DNA of 64,000 nucleotides from Atriophallophorus winterbourni (Eukaryota > Platyhelminthes > Trematoda > Plagiorchiida > Microphallidae), in assembly GCA_013407085.1 (NCBI GenBank), contig JACCGJ010020027.1:1-64000 (forward strand), read 5' to 3'. The notes beneath the pieces were generated by a model. The model did not search any database. It saw nothing but the letters and a program-made list of their open reading frames with translations, and was not told where the DNA came from. A program made the position numbers and the translations under genes. Below are positions 1 through 10,345 of the stretch, in pieces. Position 1 is the stretch's first letter. Each line of letters opens with the position of its first letter.

Positions 1-517
1 AGTTCAGTTTGCACAGGACAGTATGTGGCTAACGAGCCAATCGAGCGTCCAGAATTTCTTTCGGTGGAAAGCTGCAGAGAAGCAACCACCACTGCCAAAG
101 CGTTTTTTCTTATTGTGATTTGGATATCCTCGACGATCGCGCCGCCAAGGGATAAGCCAATCGAGCGTCCAGAATTTCCGTCTGTGGAAAGCTTCAAAGG
201 AGTGCCCACCACTGCCAAAGTTGGTTCAATTTCCTCTGGTATTCTCGTCGTATGCGAAGGTACGTCCGATGTTTTCCAAGCCGTCCTCTGGTCCCAGAAT
301 TTGTAGCTGCGACTGAGAAAAACGGAAAGGGTTTCTCTTCACCAAGCCGGTGAGAGGTTAGCTATGGAAAATTGGTGCGTACATTTAAAACATGACATTT
401 AAAACGAGGCATTATATAACAGGATTTTTTTGTTTTTTTTTAAAAATTGTGGTCAAGACCATATAATTTCGAAATGAACAAAAAATGGACAATCCTGACG
501 ACAGACAACCTGCATAT
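1..517 (-). other. LINE A 3' UTR with a conserved hairpin
   Basis: This stretch follows the ORF2 stop. Its last ~200 bases match the 3' UTR of the second LINE A copy at 4640-4900. A stem-loop around 337-353 (TCACC/GGTGA) is also present in the second copy as a perfect CTCACC/GGTGAG pair. It may be part of the signal by which the LINE reverse transcriptase recognises its RNA. Confidence 0.65.
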
Positions 518-3301
518 TCACGGGAAAAAGTCTGGGAAAAGCCCAAGCCACAAGGCATCTAAACCCCTTTTGAATGCACCTATTGATGTGCAAGCTATTA
601 GTTCCTCAGGCAGCTTGTTCCAGAAGCTTACCACTCTTTCACTGAAAAAGTGTTGCCTAAGATTCAGACGGCTGTGGTTTTTCGCGAGCTTCAATGTATG
701 TCCTCTAGTTGAGGGGTTGATCGCTCGAGAGAACAGGATTTGACAGCCCTCGTCGCCTAAGCCTTTCAGGATTTTGAAAGTTTCTATGAGGTCACCCCGT
801 AGACGCCGACGCCGAAGGGAGAAGAGACCTAAAGAAATTAGACGTTCTTCGTAGGGTTTCCCAAACATACCTTCAACCATTTTGGTAGCCAGTCGTTGGA
901 CTCTTTCTAATAGTAATATGTCCTTTTGAAAGAAGGGGCTCCAGGCTTGCACGCAGTATTCTAAATGCGGCCTGACAATCGCCGTATATAAAGGGATAAA
1001 CACTTCCGGCGTTCTACATGTCAGAACGGATTTAAGCCTAAAGAGTTCTCCTCTAGCTCGTTGTGCAGCGGTGGCACACTGCGCAGCCCATTTGAAGTCC
1101 GCTGTTACGACTATACCCAAATCCTTAATCCTCTGAATAGATTGAAAGTCGATCCTACCGTTATTCGCAGTTACTGTAATTCTGTCGACTGCTGCAGACA
1201 ACAGATGACATTTACTATAGTTCAGAGGAAGATCCCAATCCTGCGACCATTTAATGACCTTTTCAATATCTCTCAACAAATCACCGTGATCACTGGATCC
1301 GGTGAATTTGACATCATCGGCAAACATGTAGCAGGGACATGACAACTGCGATGCGAGATCATCGATGAAGATCAGAAAAAGTATTGGGCCTAATACTGAA
1401 CCTTGTGGGACCCCACTGGTAACTGTTGCGAATTCAGAGGTAGTATCGCCTACACGGACCTGGAAGGATCTATCACGAAGAAAACTGGTTATCCAGTCGT
1501 GAAGCTTACCAGATATGCCTTTGGCCGAGAGCTTCATCCCTAGGAACCTGTGACTAACCGAGTCGAACGCCTTACTAAAGTCTAAGTAAAAGACCTCTAC
1601 CCGTCCGCCTTCATCCAGTGTCTTAGAAACTCGATCTAAAAAGCATAAAAGATTTGAGAGACACGACCTTCCTTTAAGAAAGCCATGTTGAACCGTGCTT
1701 AATGATGAATTGTGCACGAGGTGGCTGCACAATCGATCCCTGATTAGTCTCTCCAAGGTTTTACATAAAACACTAGTCAAGCTTACCGGTCGGAAATTCT
1801 TAACTATGTTTGCGCAACCTCCCTTTGGAATGGGTACGACAATGGCTTTCTTCCAGTCATCTGGTAGGATGCCTTTGCAGAACGATTCGTTATATAACTC
1901 ACATAGAGGCCCTGCTAGTACCGTAGATATTTCCTTTACAATTTTAGGATGCACATCGTCAGGTCCGGCGGATTTATTTCCGTCTAGATTCTTTAGGACA
2001 CGTGCGACATCATCCGTGCAAAAAACTACTTCGCTTAGTGAGGCACCCATTTCCGTATTAAGAGTTGGGACTGAGTGAATCGCATCCCCGCCATCCATTC
2101 TATGTACGCTACGAAAATAATCCAGCAAAGCTGCTGCCTTTTCGGGGTCAGAATTGGCTTTCTGGCCATTGTCTAATATTAGGGTACCTATGTGCTCCCT
2201 TGTCTTACCCTTAGACTGAACATAACTATAATACTTCTTAGGGTACTTTTTAGCAGACTTCGCCAGGTAAGTTTCGTAGCATCGCTTAAGCTTCCGTTGT
2301 AGCTTTACTGTGTTGTTCCTCGAAGCCTTATAGCACGACCAATTTCTATAGGTTGGCAAGGCTGTGTATCTCCGCCAGTGTCTGTCGCGCCTAATAATGT
2401 TGCGTCGCACCGCAGGAGTCCACCAAGGTGGCTTGTTCTTTAGCCGTATAGGTCGGAAAGGACAGTAAAGGTCTTGAAGACTTAAAATATTGCGCTTAAT
2501 AACCGACCATTTACTTTCGATGTCATTGGTTTCAGAGAACCAGTCACATCGTAAAGCGGAAAGCCGCACAGCATTCCAGTCAACTCGATTTAGATTACGC
2601 CTGTATTTGACTGGTGGCTTATGAAAACAGAGAATTGCCTGGAATATTATGGTGACATGGTCACTTTTCCCTAAAGGTGAGTCGTAAGAGAGGTTTTGGA
2701 CATCTTTAGGACCTTTAGACAAAAGTAGGTCCAGTGTAGATGGTGAATGTCCATCTCTGTACCTAGTTTTCTCACTTACGTGCTGATGAAGCGCACTGGA
2801 GTGCATCCAATCGAGATATACCTGGGAAATTCTATCACAGGTTGTCTGAGTGTCCCAGTCAATACCCGGTAAGTTGAAGTCACCTATTAAATAGACTCGT
2901 GGGGCAGTTTTGAGCAACCTGGTGAGAAGTTCCCTAAGTTCCTGGTCCTCCTCCTCAGAAGCGCCGGGTGCCCTGTATAAGCAGCCTAACGCAAAAGAAA
3001 GCTTACCGTCTGTGACGATTGTCGAGACCAGCTGGATGCCGAAGGTGGCCATTTTGATGCCAGAGTCTTGGTATTTAATACCATGTTGTAGTAGTATTAT
3101 AGCTCCTCCTCCGCGTCTACCATCTGGTCTATCCGATCTGATGGCTGTATATGTCGAAAGAAGATCAACTGGAATAATGTCTGCATCTTGAAGCCAGGTC
3201 TCTGATATACCTAGGATCCTAGATTTACTATTGGAGGCTTTCTGCATTAATTCCAGCCATTTACTACGCACGCTGCAAGCATTTGTGTATAGTATGCTCA
3301 C
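518..3301 (-). CDS. LINE A ORF2: APE endonuclease and reverse transcriptase
   Basis: A 927-codon uninterrupted frame. The N-terminal apurinic-type endonuclease shows YTNACSVRSK, ISETWL, RGGGAIIL, IGDFNLPGIDW and a C-terminal SDH (GKSDHV), which cover the usual metal-binding and catalytic positions. The reverse transcriptase follows, with NFRPVSLTSVLCKTLE, QHGFLKGRSC, FYLDFSKAFDSV, GVPQGSVLGP and the catalytic box FADD (F for Y is common in this clade). The C-terminal domain has the CR1-type run RRRRLRGDLIETFKIL and a W-N-x-L-P-E-E-L motif. ORF2 begins 20 bases after the ORF1 stop, so translation probably depends on reinitiation or an equivalent mechanism. Its predicted role is nicking target DNA and target-primed reverse transcription of its own RNA. 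Confidence 0.92.
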   Translation of the reverse strand: MSILYTNACSVRSKWLELMQKASNSKSRILGISETWLQDADIIPVDLLSTYTAIRSDRPDGRRGGGAIILLQHGIKYQDSGIKMATFGIQLVSTIVTDGKLSFALGCLYRAPGASEEEDQELRELLTRLLKTAPRVYLIGDFNLPGIDWDTQTTCDRISQVYLDWMHSSALHQHVSEKTRYRDGHSPSTLDLLLSKGPKDVQNLSYDSPLGKSDHVTIIFQAILCFHKPPVKYRRNLNRVDWNAVRLSALRCDWFSETNDIESKWSVIKRNILSLQDLYCPFRPIRLKNKPPWWTPAVRRNIIRRDRHWRRYTALPTYRNWSCYKASRNNTVKLQRKLKRCYETYLAKSAKKYPKKYYSYVQSKGKTREHIGTLILDNGQKANSDPEKAAALLDYFRSVHRMDGGDAIHSVPTLNTEMGASLSEVVFCTDDVARVLKNLDGNKSAGPDDVHPKIVKEISTVLAGPLCELYNESFCKGILPDDWKKAIVVPIPKGGCANIVKNFRPVSLTSVLCKTLERLIRDRLCSHLVHNSSLSTVQHGFLKGRSCLSNLLCFLDRVSKTLDEGGRVEVFYLDFSKAFDSVSHRFLGMKLSAKGISGKLHDWITSFLRDRSFQVRVGDTTSEFATVTSGVPQGSVLGPILFLIFIDDLASQLSCPCYMFADDVKFTGSSDHGDLLRDIEKVIKWSQDWDLPLNYSKCHLLSAAVDRITVTANNGRIDFQSIQRIKDLGIVVTADFKWAAQCATAAQRARGELFRLKSVLTCRTPEVFIPLYTAIVRPHLEYCVQAWSPFFQKDILLLERVQRLATKMVEGMFGKPYEERLISLGLFSLRRRRLRGDLIETFKILKGLGDEGCQILFSRAINPSTRGHTLKLAKNHSRLNLRQHFFSERVVSFWNKLPEELIACTSIGAFKRGLDALWLGLFPDFFP

Positions 3302-3321
3302 AGCATTTCGATGTACCCCGC

Positions 3322-4479
3322 CTAATTTCGGACAACCCTCGGGCGCAAAACCCGAGGTATTACCAAGTTTTTTGGAATGTCCAAATTAGTGCTGTGTGGA
3401 GAATCTACGTCGCTGGAAGGTTGTGGCGTAGAGGTTCTTAATGCAGGAGCGTTGAGCGCATACGAAGCGAGGCTTTCGTTTGCTGCATCACAACTTAGCC
3501 ACGATTCGTCCCCTATATTTTCTACCACCACTTGAGCGTTCTTGATTGAAATATCCGCTGTTGCGGAGTTATTCAATCGGCGCTTATCAGGGTTGCTCTT
3601 CGGTTTTGCTACTTTGCTACCCGAACGCTGGAACGCAAAATAATTTGCTGAAACTGGGCGGCTATCTGGCACCAATCTATACAAACCATTTGTATTGGTA
3701 TGTATTTGGTCGCCTTTAGAGAGAAACAGGTCTCTGTCTCTCTGATTTCTGAATTCCACCAAGATTGGCCTTGCTTGGTTTCCTTTCTTATACAGACCGA
3801 TTCTGTGTACCCGAACTATCTGTAGATTGGGCTTAAGGTCTGCCAGACGCAGTAAATTTTGTACGCACTTGCGATCTAAACTGCGTCGTGCTTTAGCCTC
3901 CTGTATAAAAGGCTCTTGTTCGTTATGGATCAGAATGTTTCTGGTCCTGGTTTTCAGACTTTTCTCGGGAAAAGTGCCTTTTTTCTGCAACGCTCGCAAT
4001 TCGCTTCGGATTGAAGCCAATTGCGAGTTAATCGTCGCTAAATTATCGAGACGCGGCTCGGTTTTTTTACTTGTTGGGGAGCGCGGTAACTTTCGAGCTG
4101 GCTGGTTCTTTTTCTTACGCTGACTAACAACATTGTTGTTAGTTTTACCCTGACTTTTCCCCGCAGATTTTCGAACATTTGCCGGCGTATGCAAGATTGG
4201 TTTGTGCGATGCTGCAACTTGCGCGTAAGATCTTTGTGTTGGTTCCTGCAATGTTGCGAGTAATTGGGAAACTTGCTTACGATAAGCCTCCCGTGCAACT
4301 TCTTTACATTCCATGCAGACAAATTCGAACCATGTATGGGCTGCATATATGGTGTACTGGTCTTTTGGTATGCCAGAGCACCTTTGGTGCGCCCAGCGTC
4401 TGCATGTGCAACACTCAATACCTTTCGCTACATGCTTACCACAACCAGCCTTTAAGCATGGAAAAGTATTTTGAGCCAT
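3322..4479 (-). CDS. LINE A ORF1: PHD-like zinc-finger RNA-binding protein
   Basis: A 385-codon intact frame just upstream of ORF2. Residues about 8-60 carry a cysteine/histidine pattern (CLKAGC, CCTC, HQRC, CMEC) that fits a PHD finger, as found in ORF1 of many CR1 elements. A basic, serine- and lysine-rich linker follows, then a short coiled-coil-like stretch (NLATINSQLASIRSELRAL). The segment after it (RNILIHNE, VQNLLRLADL, IVRVHRIG, RPILVEFRN) looks like the RRM-like or L1-transposase-like domain of retroposon ORF1 proteins. The likely role is binding LINE RNA into a particle. The start is the first ATG of the frame, with no good competitor. Confidence 0.8.
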   Translation of the reverse strand: MAQNTFPCLKAGCGKHVAKGIECCTCRRWAHQRCSGIPKDQYTIYAAHTWFEFVCMECKEVAREAYRKQVSQLLATLQEPTQRSYAQVAASHKPILHTPANVRKSAGKSQGKTNNNVVSQRKKKNQPARKLPRSPTSKKTEPRLDNLATINSQLASIRSELRALQKKGTFPEKSLKTRTRNILIHNEQEPFIQEAKARRSLDRKCVQNLLRLADLKPNLQIVRVHRIGLYKKGNQARPILVEFRNQRDRDLFLSKGDQIHTNTNGLYRLVPDSRPVSANYFAFQRSGSKVAKPKSNPDKRRLNNSATADISIKNAQVVVENIGDESWLSCDAANESLASYALNAPALRTSTPQPSSDVDSPHSTNLDIPKNLVIPRVLRPRVVRN

Positions 4480-4633
4480 AATGGAGATATATGAAGTAAA
4501 TATTTATATCTTAGAAATGCAGGTAATATAGATCGCACTTTCACAGAATCGGCAAAATATGGTAATATTTAATCAGAGCGTGAGAAATACAACCAAATTG
4601 AACGTACCGCCAGTTTCAAAGACCAGGTAAATA

Positions 4634-4663
4634 CAATATCAGTTCAGTTCAGTTCAGTTCAGT
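4634..4663. repeat. (TTCAG)n pentamer tail of LINE A
   Basis: About five tandem copies of the pentamer mark the 3' terminus of the truncated LINE A. Read on the LINE strand it is (TGAAC)n. Window base 1 starts inside the same motif, so it looks like a family-specific 3' tail and not a chance microsatellite. Confidence 0.7.
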
Positions 4664-5348
4664 TTGCACAGGACAGTATGTGGCTAACAAGCCAATCGAG
4701 CGTCCAGAATTTCTTTCGGTGGAAAGCTGCAGAGAAGCAACCACCACTGCCAAAGCGTTTATTCTTATGGTGGTTTGGATATCCTCGACGATCGCGATGC
4801 CAAGGGATTATCCGGGTTGTATTTGGGAAGCACCACGTAATGAATGATGCTGGAAAGATAAGAATACATTTCTCCTCACCAGTACGGTGAGAGGTCAGCT
4901 GAAGAAGAGTTGTGTATTAAACAAACAGAACTTTAGCATTTACTTACTTACCGATAAAAATGGTAAACAACCTAATCTTGCATAAAAATTAGGGGGAGAA
5001 TTCAGGAAAAAGCTTACCCCAGATGCGGTCCAAACCCTGCTTAAAACTTGCGACAGAACTGCAGGATATAAGTTCTTCTGGAAGCCGGTTCCAGAAATTT
5101 ACCACCCTGAGGCTGAAAAAGTTTTTCCTGGAGTCTAGTCTACATCGCTCCTTAGCAAGTTTGAGTGAATGGCCCCGGGTGCCCAGCTCAGGACTTAAGG
5201 CAAAGAAGTCGGTCATGCTAACGCCACTTAACCCCTTCAAGATCTTAAAGGTTTCAATTAAGTCACCTCTCAAACGACGGCGCGTAAGTGAAAAAAGATC
5301 TAGGGAATTTTGGCGTGCAGCGTAAGGTTTCCGTCCAACATAGATCAA
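4634..5348 (-). mobile_element. LINE A, 5'-truncated copy (ORF2 C-terminus and 3' UTR)
   Basis: Only the last ~119 ORF2 codons remain (5348-4989, reading RRRLRGDLIETFKILKGL and FWNRLPEELISC), followed by the 3' UTR down to 4634, where the element ends in about five TTCAG pentamers. It is diverged from the 518-3301 copy but clearly the same family. It sits directly beside the 5' end of the full-length copy and in the same orientation. 5' truncation is typical of incomplete target-primed reverse transcription. Confidence 0.85.
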
Positions 5349-5557
5349 AAACTAAGGTAGACACGCTGTTCAAAATACTTTTATTGCACTCCTTGGAAAT
5401 TTTGACATACACATGCTTATTTTAATCTTTTTATCTCAAGTTTTATTACAAAAATTTGTGAAAGCAAAATGCACACCGCGACTGAAATTCAACATTTGAA
5501 AAAAATGAGTTTGATGTTTGACGCCTAAGCTGTGGGCGAAGGAAAACGCGTTTCCGC
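5349..5557. other. Spacer without recognisable content
   Basis: AT-rich sequence between the truncated LINE A and the first LINE B fragment. I see no gene or repeat in it. Confidence 0.5.
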
Positions 5558-6612
5558 ATGAAAAATGCTGTCCTTTTCCGCGCCAATTGTACCTTTGTTA
5601 ATGAAATTTTCCACGTGGGAAATAGGTTACTTTCACAACAACATGGATTCACCAAAAATCGCTCATGCGTAAGCAATCTGCTCCTGGCGCGAGAAAGTTG
5701 GTGTGCTTTGACTGATTCTGGTCAAGAGGTCGATGTCATTTTTATCGACTTTAGTAAGGCGTTTGACCGCGTGCCCGACCGCCGATTGCTCGTCAAGCTG
5801 GAGGGTTTGGGTATTCAGGGTTGTCTACTTAATTGGATCGAGGCATTCATCTCAGGGCGGTGACGGTCAAAAAAGACTTCGGGATTCTGGTTATGGATTC
5901 CTTGAAGTCGAAGGCTGACACTTGTCGGAGAATAGGCAGCGCTACCAGGATGCTCTGGGCGATTCGGCGTTCCTTTGCGTCCATTACCCCGCAAATGTTC
6001 CAGACACTTTTCTCTGTGTACATTCGTCCTCTGTTGGAATATGGGCTACCTGTTGCATTTCCTCAGTCCAAAGGCGAATGCGACTCCTTGGAGAGGGTAC
6101 AAAGGAGGGGCACTAAGATGGTTTGTGGAATGCGCCAACTCGCGTACGAGGATAGGAGGAGCTTGCTGAAACTCTACCCCCTAGAGCTTCGAAGGGAAAG
6201 ATATGACCTGCTCCTGACACGCCGTATTCTTCTCGGTCAATATGGAGACGAGTTCCTCCAGTACTTCCGATTAGTAGGTGAGTCGAGGACTCGTGGACAT
6301 GACTTTAAGTTGCAGAAGCCTAGAAGGCTGAAGCTGAGTAATGCGAGCACGCTATCCACGCGGGTGGTGAACACTTGGAACTCTCTACCGAAAGGGCTCC
6401 TGTCTCTACCATCTGAACAGCTATTCAAAAGCGCGTTGGATCAGCATTTGTTGAGACGGATGGACTTGATCCCCGGAGTGATATAGTGGTGTTCCTCTAC
6501 TCTCAGGGTTTGCCTTGTCAGCAGAAGTCACCCATATCTATTACTGTGATGAAGCTCAAACGGGATTTTATCCCTTCTGCTTTCGATTCAGAAGAAAAAG
6601 AAGAAGAAGGCC
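5558..6612 (+). pseudogene. LINE B, CR1-like ORF2 fragment with internal deletion
   Basis: The first frame (5558-5863) reads QQHGFTKNRSCVSNLL and VDVIFIDFSKAFDRV, which are reverse-transcriptase fingers and palm. It then jumps to a second frame (5833-6486) holding the C-terminal domain (DFGILVMDS, YIRPLLEYGLP, RVVNTWNSLPKGLL). The GVPQGS and FADD block between them is missing, so this copy cannot encode a working enzyme. The tail around 6590-6612 is GAA-rich. The sequence is a CR1-type family distinct from LINE A. Confidence 0.8.
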
Positions 6613-6785
6613 GTTTCTTGACTTTTCAATCGGTATAAAACATGACGTAACCATGCCTTGAAAGTCGGCGTTTTACAAGCCATCTGGCGACTTTGGAAAA
6701 AATATTTCAAACAAGTACTTCAAAAACTCTTTTATTTTCATAGAAATAAGTATTTTTAGACAAAAAATTTATGGTAGCGGTAATG
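6613..6785. other. Spacer
   Basis: AT-rich DNA between two LINE insertions, with no recognisable feature. Confidence 0.4.
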
Positions 6786-6958
6786 ATGCGGCTCAAAAGG
6801 CCAGGAGGGAACTCTTTCAACTACGTTCAGCCCTCACTTGCAGAAAACCTAAGGTGCTATTGTCCCTCTACAAGGCAATAGTAAGGCCACATTTTGAATA
6901 CTGTATCCAGGCTTGGAAGCCGTATTACCAGAAAGATATCGTGCTGCTAGAAATGGTC
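6786..6958 (+). pseudogene. LINE A ORF2 fragment, left part of a split copy
   Basis: Translates as a LINE A C-terminal segment (YKAIVRPHFEYCIQAW, YYQKDIVLLE), matching TAIVRPHLEYCVQAW in the intact ORF2. It stops being LINE A at about 6958, where LINE B sequence starts. The same LINE A frame resumes near 8650. Confidence 0.75.
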
Positions 6959-8560
6959 CGAGAAAAAATCATGCGACTTCGACTCAACTCCTCACCGGGT
7001 ATCGATTGCATAACGCCAAAAGCATTGCGTGCAGTTGCTGATCACCTTAGCGAACCGCTTGTGGTGTATTTTCAACGACTCATGGATTATTCTGAACTCC
7101 CTGCTGGTTGGAAGGAAGGTATCATGACTCCAATCTTCAAGGGTGGAAATCGCAGTGATCCCGCCAATTACCATCCAGTCCTCTCAGTGCTGTCCAAGGT
7201 GATGGAGGCAATAGTTGCCGACGAAATCATGGCTTGTGCGGACGGCTTCAATATTATAGCTGCAGAACAACATGGATTTCGTAGAGGACACTCATGTACC
7301 TCTAACTTACTTTTGGCTCGGGATTACTGGACCAAATCTGCTGATGAAGGTAAAGGAGTAGATGTTATTTACTTAGATTTCTCTAAAACCTTCGACCGCG
7401 TTGACCATGTAATACTGCTGAAGAAGCTGCAGTCATTCGGTTTACCACCTGTATTACTTTCCTGGGTAGCTGCATTCCTGCGTTCAAGAACTCTTTGCGT
7501 GCGTGTTAAACAGACCCTTTCAGAGCCGATCCCAATTCAGTGTGGAGTACCTCAGAGTTCTGTTCTTGGCCCGCGTCTATTTTTGTTGTTTATCAATGAC
7601 ATTGGTGGATACGTGAAATCACCGTTTCTCCTATTTGCGGATGATATCAAGATCTGGCGCTCCATCAGTTCGTCTGAGGATACGTCATAACTGCAATCCG
7701 ATCTAGACTCATTGCATGAATGGTCAACGATCAATCGCTTACCATTCAACATTGAAAAATGTTACGCATTACGTGTTCGCTTACCTGGCGACCCTTGGTA
7801 TATTCTAGGTGGCAAGATCCTCACTGTCACAACGCAAGAAAAGGATCTCGGAGTGATCGTGCAACATGACTTGGGCTGTTCTGCGCAGTGTAAAAGTGCT
7901 TCAACCGTAGCTAATAGAAACGTTGGGCTCTTGAAGCGGGCATTCGGACCATCGATTCACGTCTCTTCCCGCTTCTTCTTCGGGCGTACGTCAGGCCACA
8001 CTTAGAATATGCTATTTCTGTCTGGAAACCATGGTTGAAGCGTGACCAGCACGCGTTGGAACAACCACAGAGACGTTTTACCAAGCTTGTCAAGGGGCTT
8101 GGCCTCGCTAGCTACCAAGAACGTCTAACAACACTGAGATTGTTTCCAACGGATTACCGTCAACTCCGAGGCGATCTGATTCTTACGTATCGGATATTGA
8201 CGGATGAAAATCACCCATGTAGGCGAATGCTAGAATTGGCACTGCCCTCTGGAAATCGTGGTCATCCTCTCAAGCTAGCGCATCGGCACAGTAGACTGGA
8301 CTGCCGGAGACAATTCTTCGCCATTCGGATTACTCGTGCTTGGAATGCCCTGCCCCATCTCCCACTATTTTTAAAGAATGCATTGACATTCATTTCTATA
8401 ACGCATTGCACAATTTTTAATCATACTTTTTGTTATTATGATCTCTGTGATACTGCACCATTTTTTCTCTCCACAGCGTTTACTTGCCACTCAATATGAA
8501 TTACTTTTCTCCTCTCTGGACTGTGGACATTTTTCCCGACCCAATGTGTTAACTATCCTG
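6959..8560 (+). pseudogene. LINE B ORF2 copy inserted into a LINE A copy
   Basis: Three successive frames (6959-7690, 7712-8005, 8035-8499) give an ordered CR1-type ORF2: NSSPGIDCITPKAL, AEQHGFRRGHSC, VIYLDFSKTFDRV, GVPQSSVLGP, FADDIKIW, then the thumb and C-terminal domain (YRQLRGDLILTYRILTDE). Frameshifts and stops between the frames make it inactive, and the usual GVPQG has become GVPQS. LINE A sequence lies on both sides in the same orientation, so the insertion is nested. Confidence 0.82.
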
Positions 8561-8649
8561 TGGTTATTCTATTAAGCTTGTAGCTTTTATTTCCACAATA
8601 CACTATTGACTATTAGCATACACCAATTCTGAAAATCTTTAATTACCAC

Positions 8650-9175
8650 TAGGACATTTATCGCCTAGGGGGAGGCAACTTAGGGGGGATCTTATAGATA
8701 CCTTTAGGGTTGTCAAAGGATTAAATTGTTTCGAATTCGATGACTTCTTTCTGTTCTCTCCTTTGGTTGGTACACGTAGGAACAGTCTTAAGCTAAGTAA
8801 ACAGCACACCAGACTCGAATCCAGAACGCACTTCTTTAGCATCCGTATAATGAACGCGTGGAACTCACTTCACGCAGAACTAATCTCGGCAACTTCAGTA
8901 ATTGCGTTCAAACATGGGCTGGACGAACTGTGGCGGGTGCTCTTTCCGGAGCATTACCCTTAAAACCAAATCCCTCCATATGTATGTCAAAAACCACAAA
9001 AATATTTGGAAAATCATTTTGAAACACAAAAAGCGTTTCTTTTTCATTTTTCGTATTTGTTGAAATGAACTACTGTCCATCGTCTTTTCATTCGATTGGA
9101 CGTGCAACATGCATTACCTCTCTCACCTTTCGGTAATGAGACCTCTCCCATCTTCCATTTACAGTTAGACACGCC
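8650..9175 (+). pseudogene. LINE A ORF2 fragment and 3' UTR, right part of the split copy
   Basis: From about 8660 the frame reads RGRQLRGDLIDTFRVVKGL, then the ORF2 C-terminus (NAWNSLHAELISA, GLDELWRVLFPEHYP) with a stop near 8963. The stretch 8964-9175 has a diverged LINE A 3' UTR including a CTCTCACC...GGTAATGAGA element. With 6786-6958 it is one LINE A copy missing about 25-30 codons at the LINE B junction. Confidence 0.75.
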
Positions 9176-9199
9176 TGTGTTACTTACGAATCAATCCTG

Positions 9200-10345
9200 G
9201 TAGTGGCGGGTGTTTTCAAGCACACGTCCGAAATACTCTGGGCACTCATTTCGACTTGGTCGACTATCGCCCGGTGATTCTGATACTGATACTGAAAATA
9301 GACATCAAAGTATCATTTTCCGAAAAAACTCAAAACAGTTTTTGGAGAAAAACCATGCTCTTAGCCATCTTAATACCTGGGCAATGTCGTACAACCTCCC
9401 TTTAAACCCACGAAAATACCGATCTTTCCGCATTCGTCACCCTGGCGAAACTAGTTACAAGCTACGGTATACAGAACTTTCGGCTAGTATGCTAGAAGAA
9501 CTCGGCATATTGGTTCAAAATGATTTTGGGTGCTCAACCCAATGTGCAGTACTTTGTGCTGTGCAACTAACACCGTGCAAAATTGATTGGCCACAGATAG
9601 TGAGTTGCGTGCTGAAACAAGCTCTAGTCTCACTACCATTTGCTGTTCTATTTTCTTTCTCATATCTGTCTAGGACTGGGCAGCCTGACAGTATCTTAGG
9701 CCACGTGCAATCTGACTGTGCGGCACTTTGCCTGGATCAGGCTTGTGCTTTCATACCAACCCAATGTTCCAACGCATCCTGGGTCGCCAATCGCAACGTA
9801 GGCCTCCTCAAACGGGGCTTCGTGTCTTTTGATGCATTCATCAGACTCCGCATAAAATATACGGTATACGTTTGATCCCCATGGCTCAGCGAATATTCAC
9901 AAAGCTCGTCAAAGTACTGTCTAATTAACTATGAAGACCCCCTCCATGAACTTAACGTGTTCCCGATTAGTTACCGTCGCATCCGCAAAGATCTGATACT
10001 GGCTTTCCAGATCCTCATGGAGAACAAACACCCGTGCCATGGACTGCTTTTGATGGCACCCTTTTAGGTAACCCGAAGACATTTCTTCAAGCATGCTCAT
10101 CAGTCCAGTCGGTTAAACTGCCGTAAATTTTTCACTGTCCGTACTCTGCGTGTTTGGAATGATTTACCATCTTTTGTCGAAACTACAAAAACAAGTTGCT
10201 TTTTCTCATTTGCGTTTGCATATTTCACTTGTGCGCTTCATGTTTTTCATATGCTTGCTTATCTGCTTTTCCTGCTTCATATTGCTTAACACTTTGTGTG
10301 GCTCCAGACTAGTGCCTTATGATGTTGATGATGCCTGGGCAACCT
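9200..10345 (+). pseudogene. LINE B, degenerate ORF2 3' half and 3' UTR
   Basis: The frame reads HLNTWAMSYNLPLN, ELGILVQNDFGCSTQ, is interrupted by an S element, and resumes as WVANRNVGLLKRGF. Stop-containing C-terminal sequence (FPISYRRIRKDLILAFQIL, VRTLRVWNDLPSFVE) follows to about 10170. Sequence 10180-10345 is the LINE B 3' UTR; its reverse complement recurs at 20640-20840. Confidence 0.75.
9546..9756 (+). mobile_element. S element (SINE-like) with exact target-site duplication
   Basis: A 211-bp S element splits a LINE B copy. It is flanked by identical 11-mers CAACCCAATGT at 9535-9545 and 9757-9767, and the LINE B reading resumes exactly after it. The unit ends in GCTTTCATAC. This copy fixes the element's ends and shows that it moves by a mechanism making short target-site duplications. 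Confidence 0.9.

Larger units (their letters stand above)
1..4640 (-). mobile_element. LINE A, near full-length CR1-clade non-LTR retrotransposon
   Basis: On the - strand this element runs from a 5' UTR (about 4480-4635) through ORF1 (4479-3322) and ORF2 (3301-518) into a 3' UTR (517 to about 1). The 3' end is close to base 1, because the same 3' UTR in the neighbouring truncated copy ends in TGAAC pentamers and base 1 begins inside that tail (agttcagtttgcac). Two ORFs, a PHD-like zinc finger in ORF1, and an APE endonuclease plus reverse transcriptase in ORF2 are CR1-clade features. Neither ORF has a stop or frameshift, so this copy is young or was recently mobile. It lies upstream of ASCC3 on the opposite strand. 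Confidence 0.85.
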
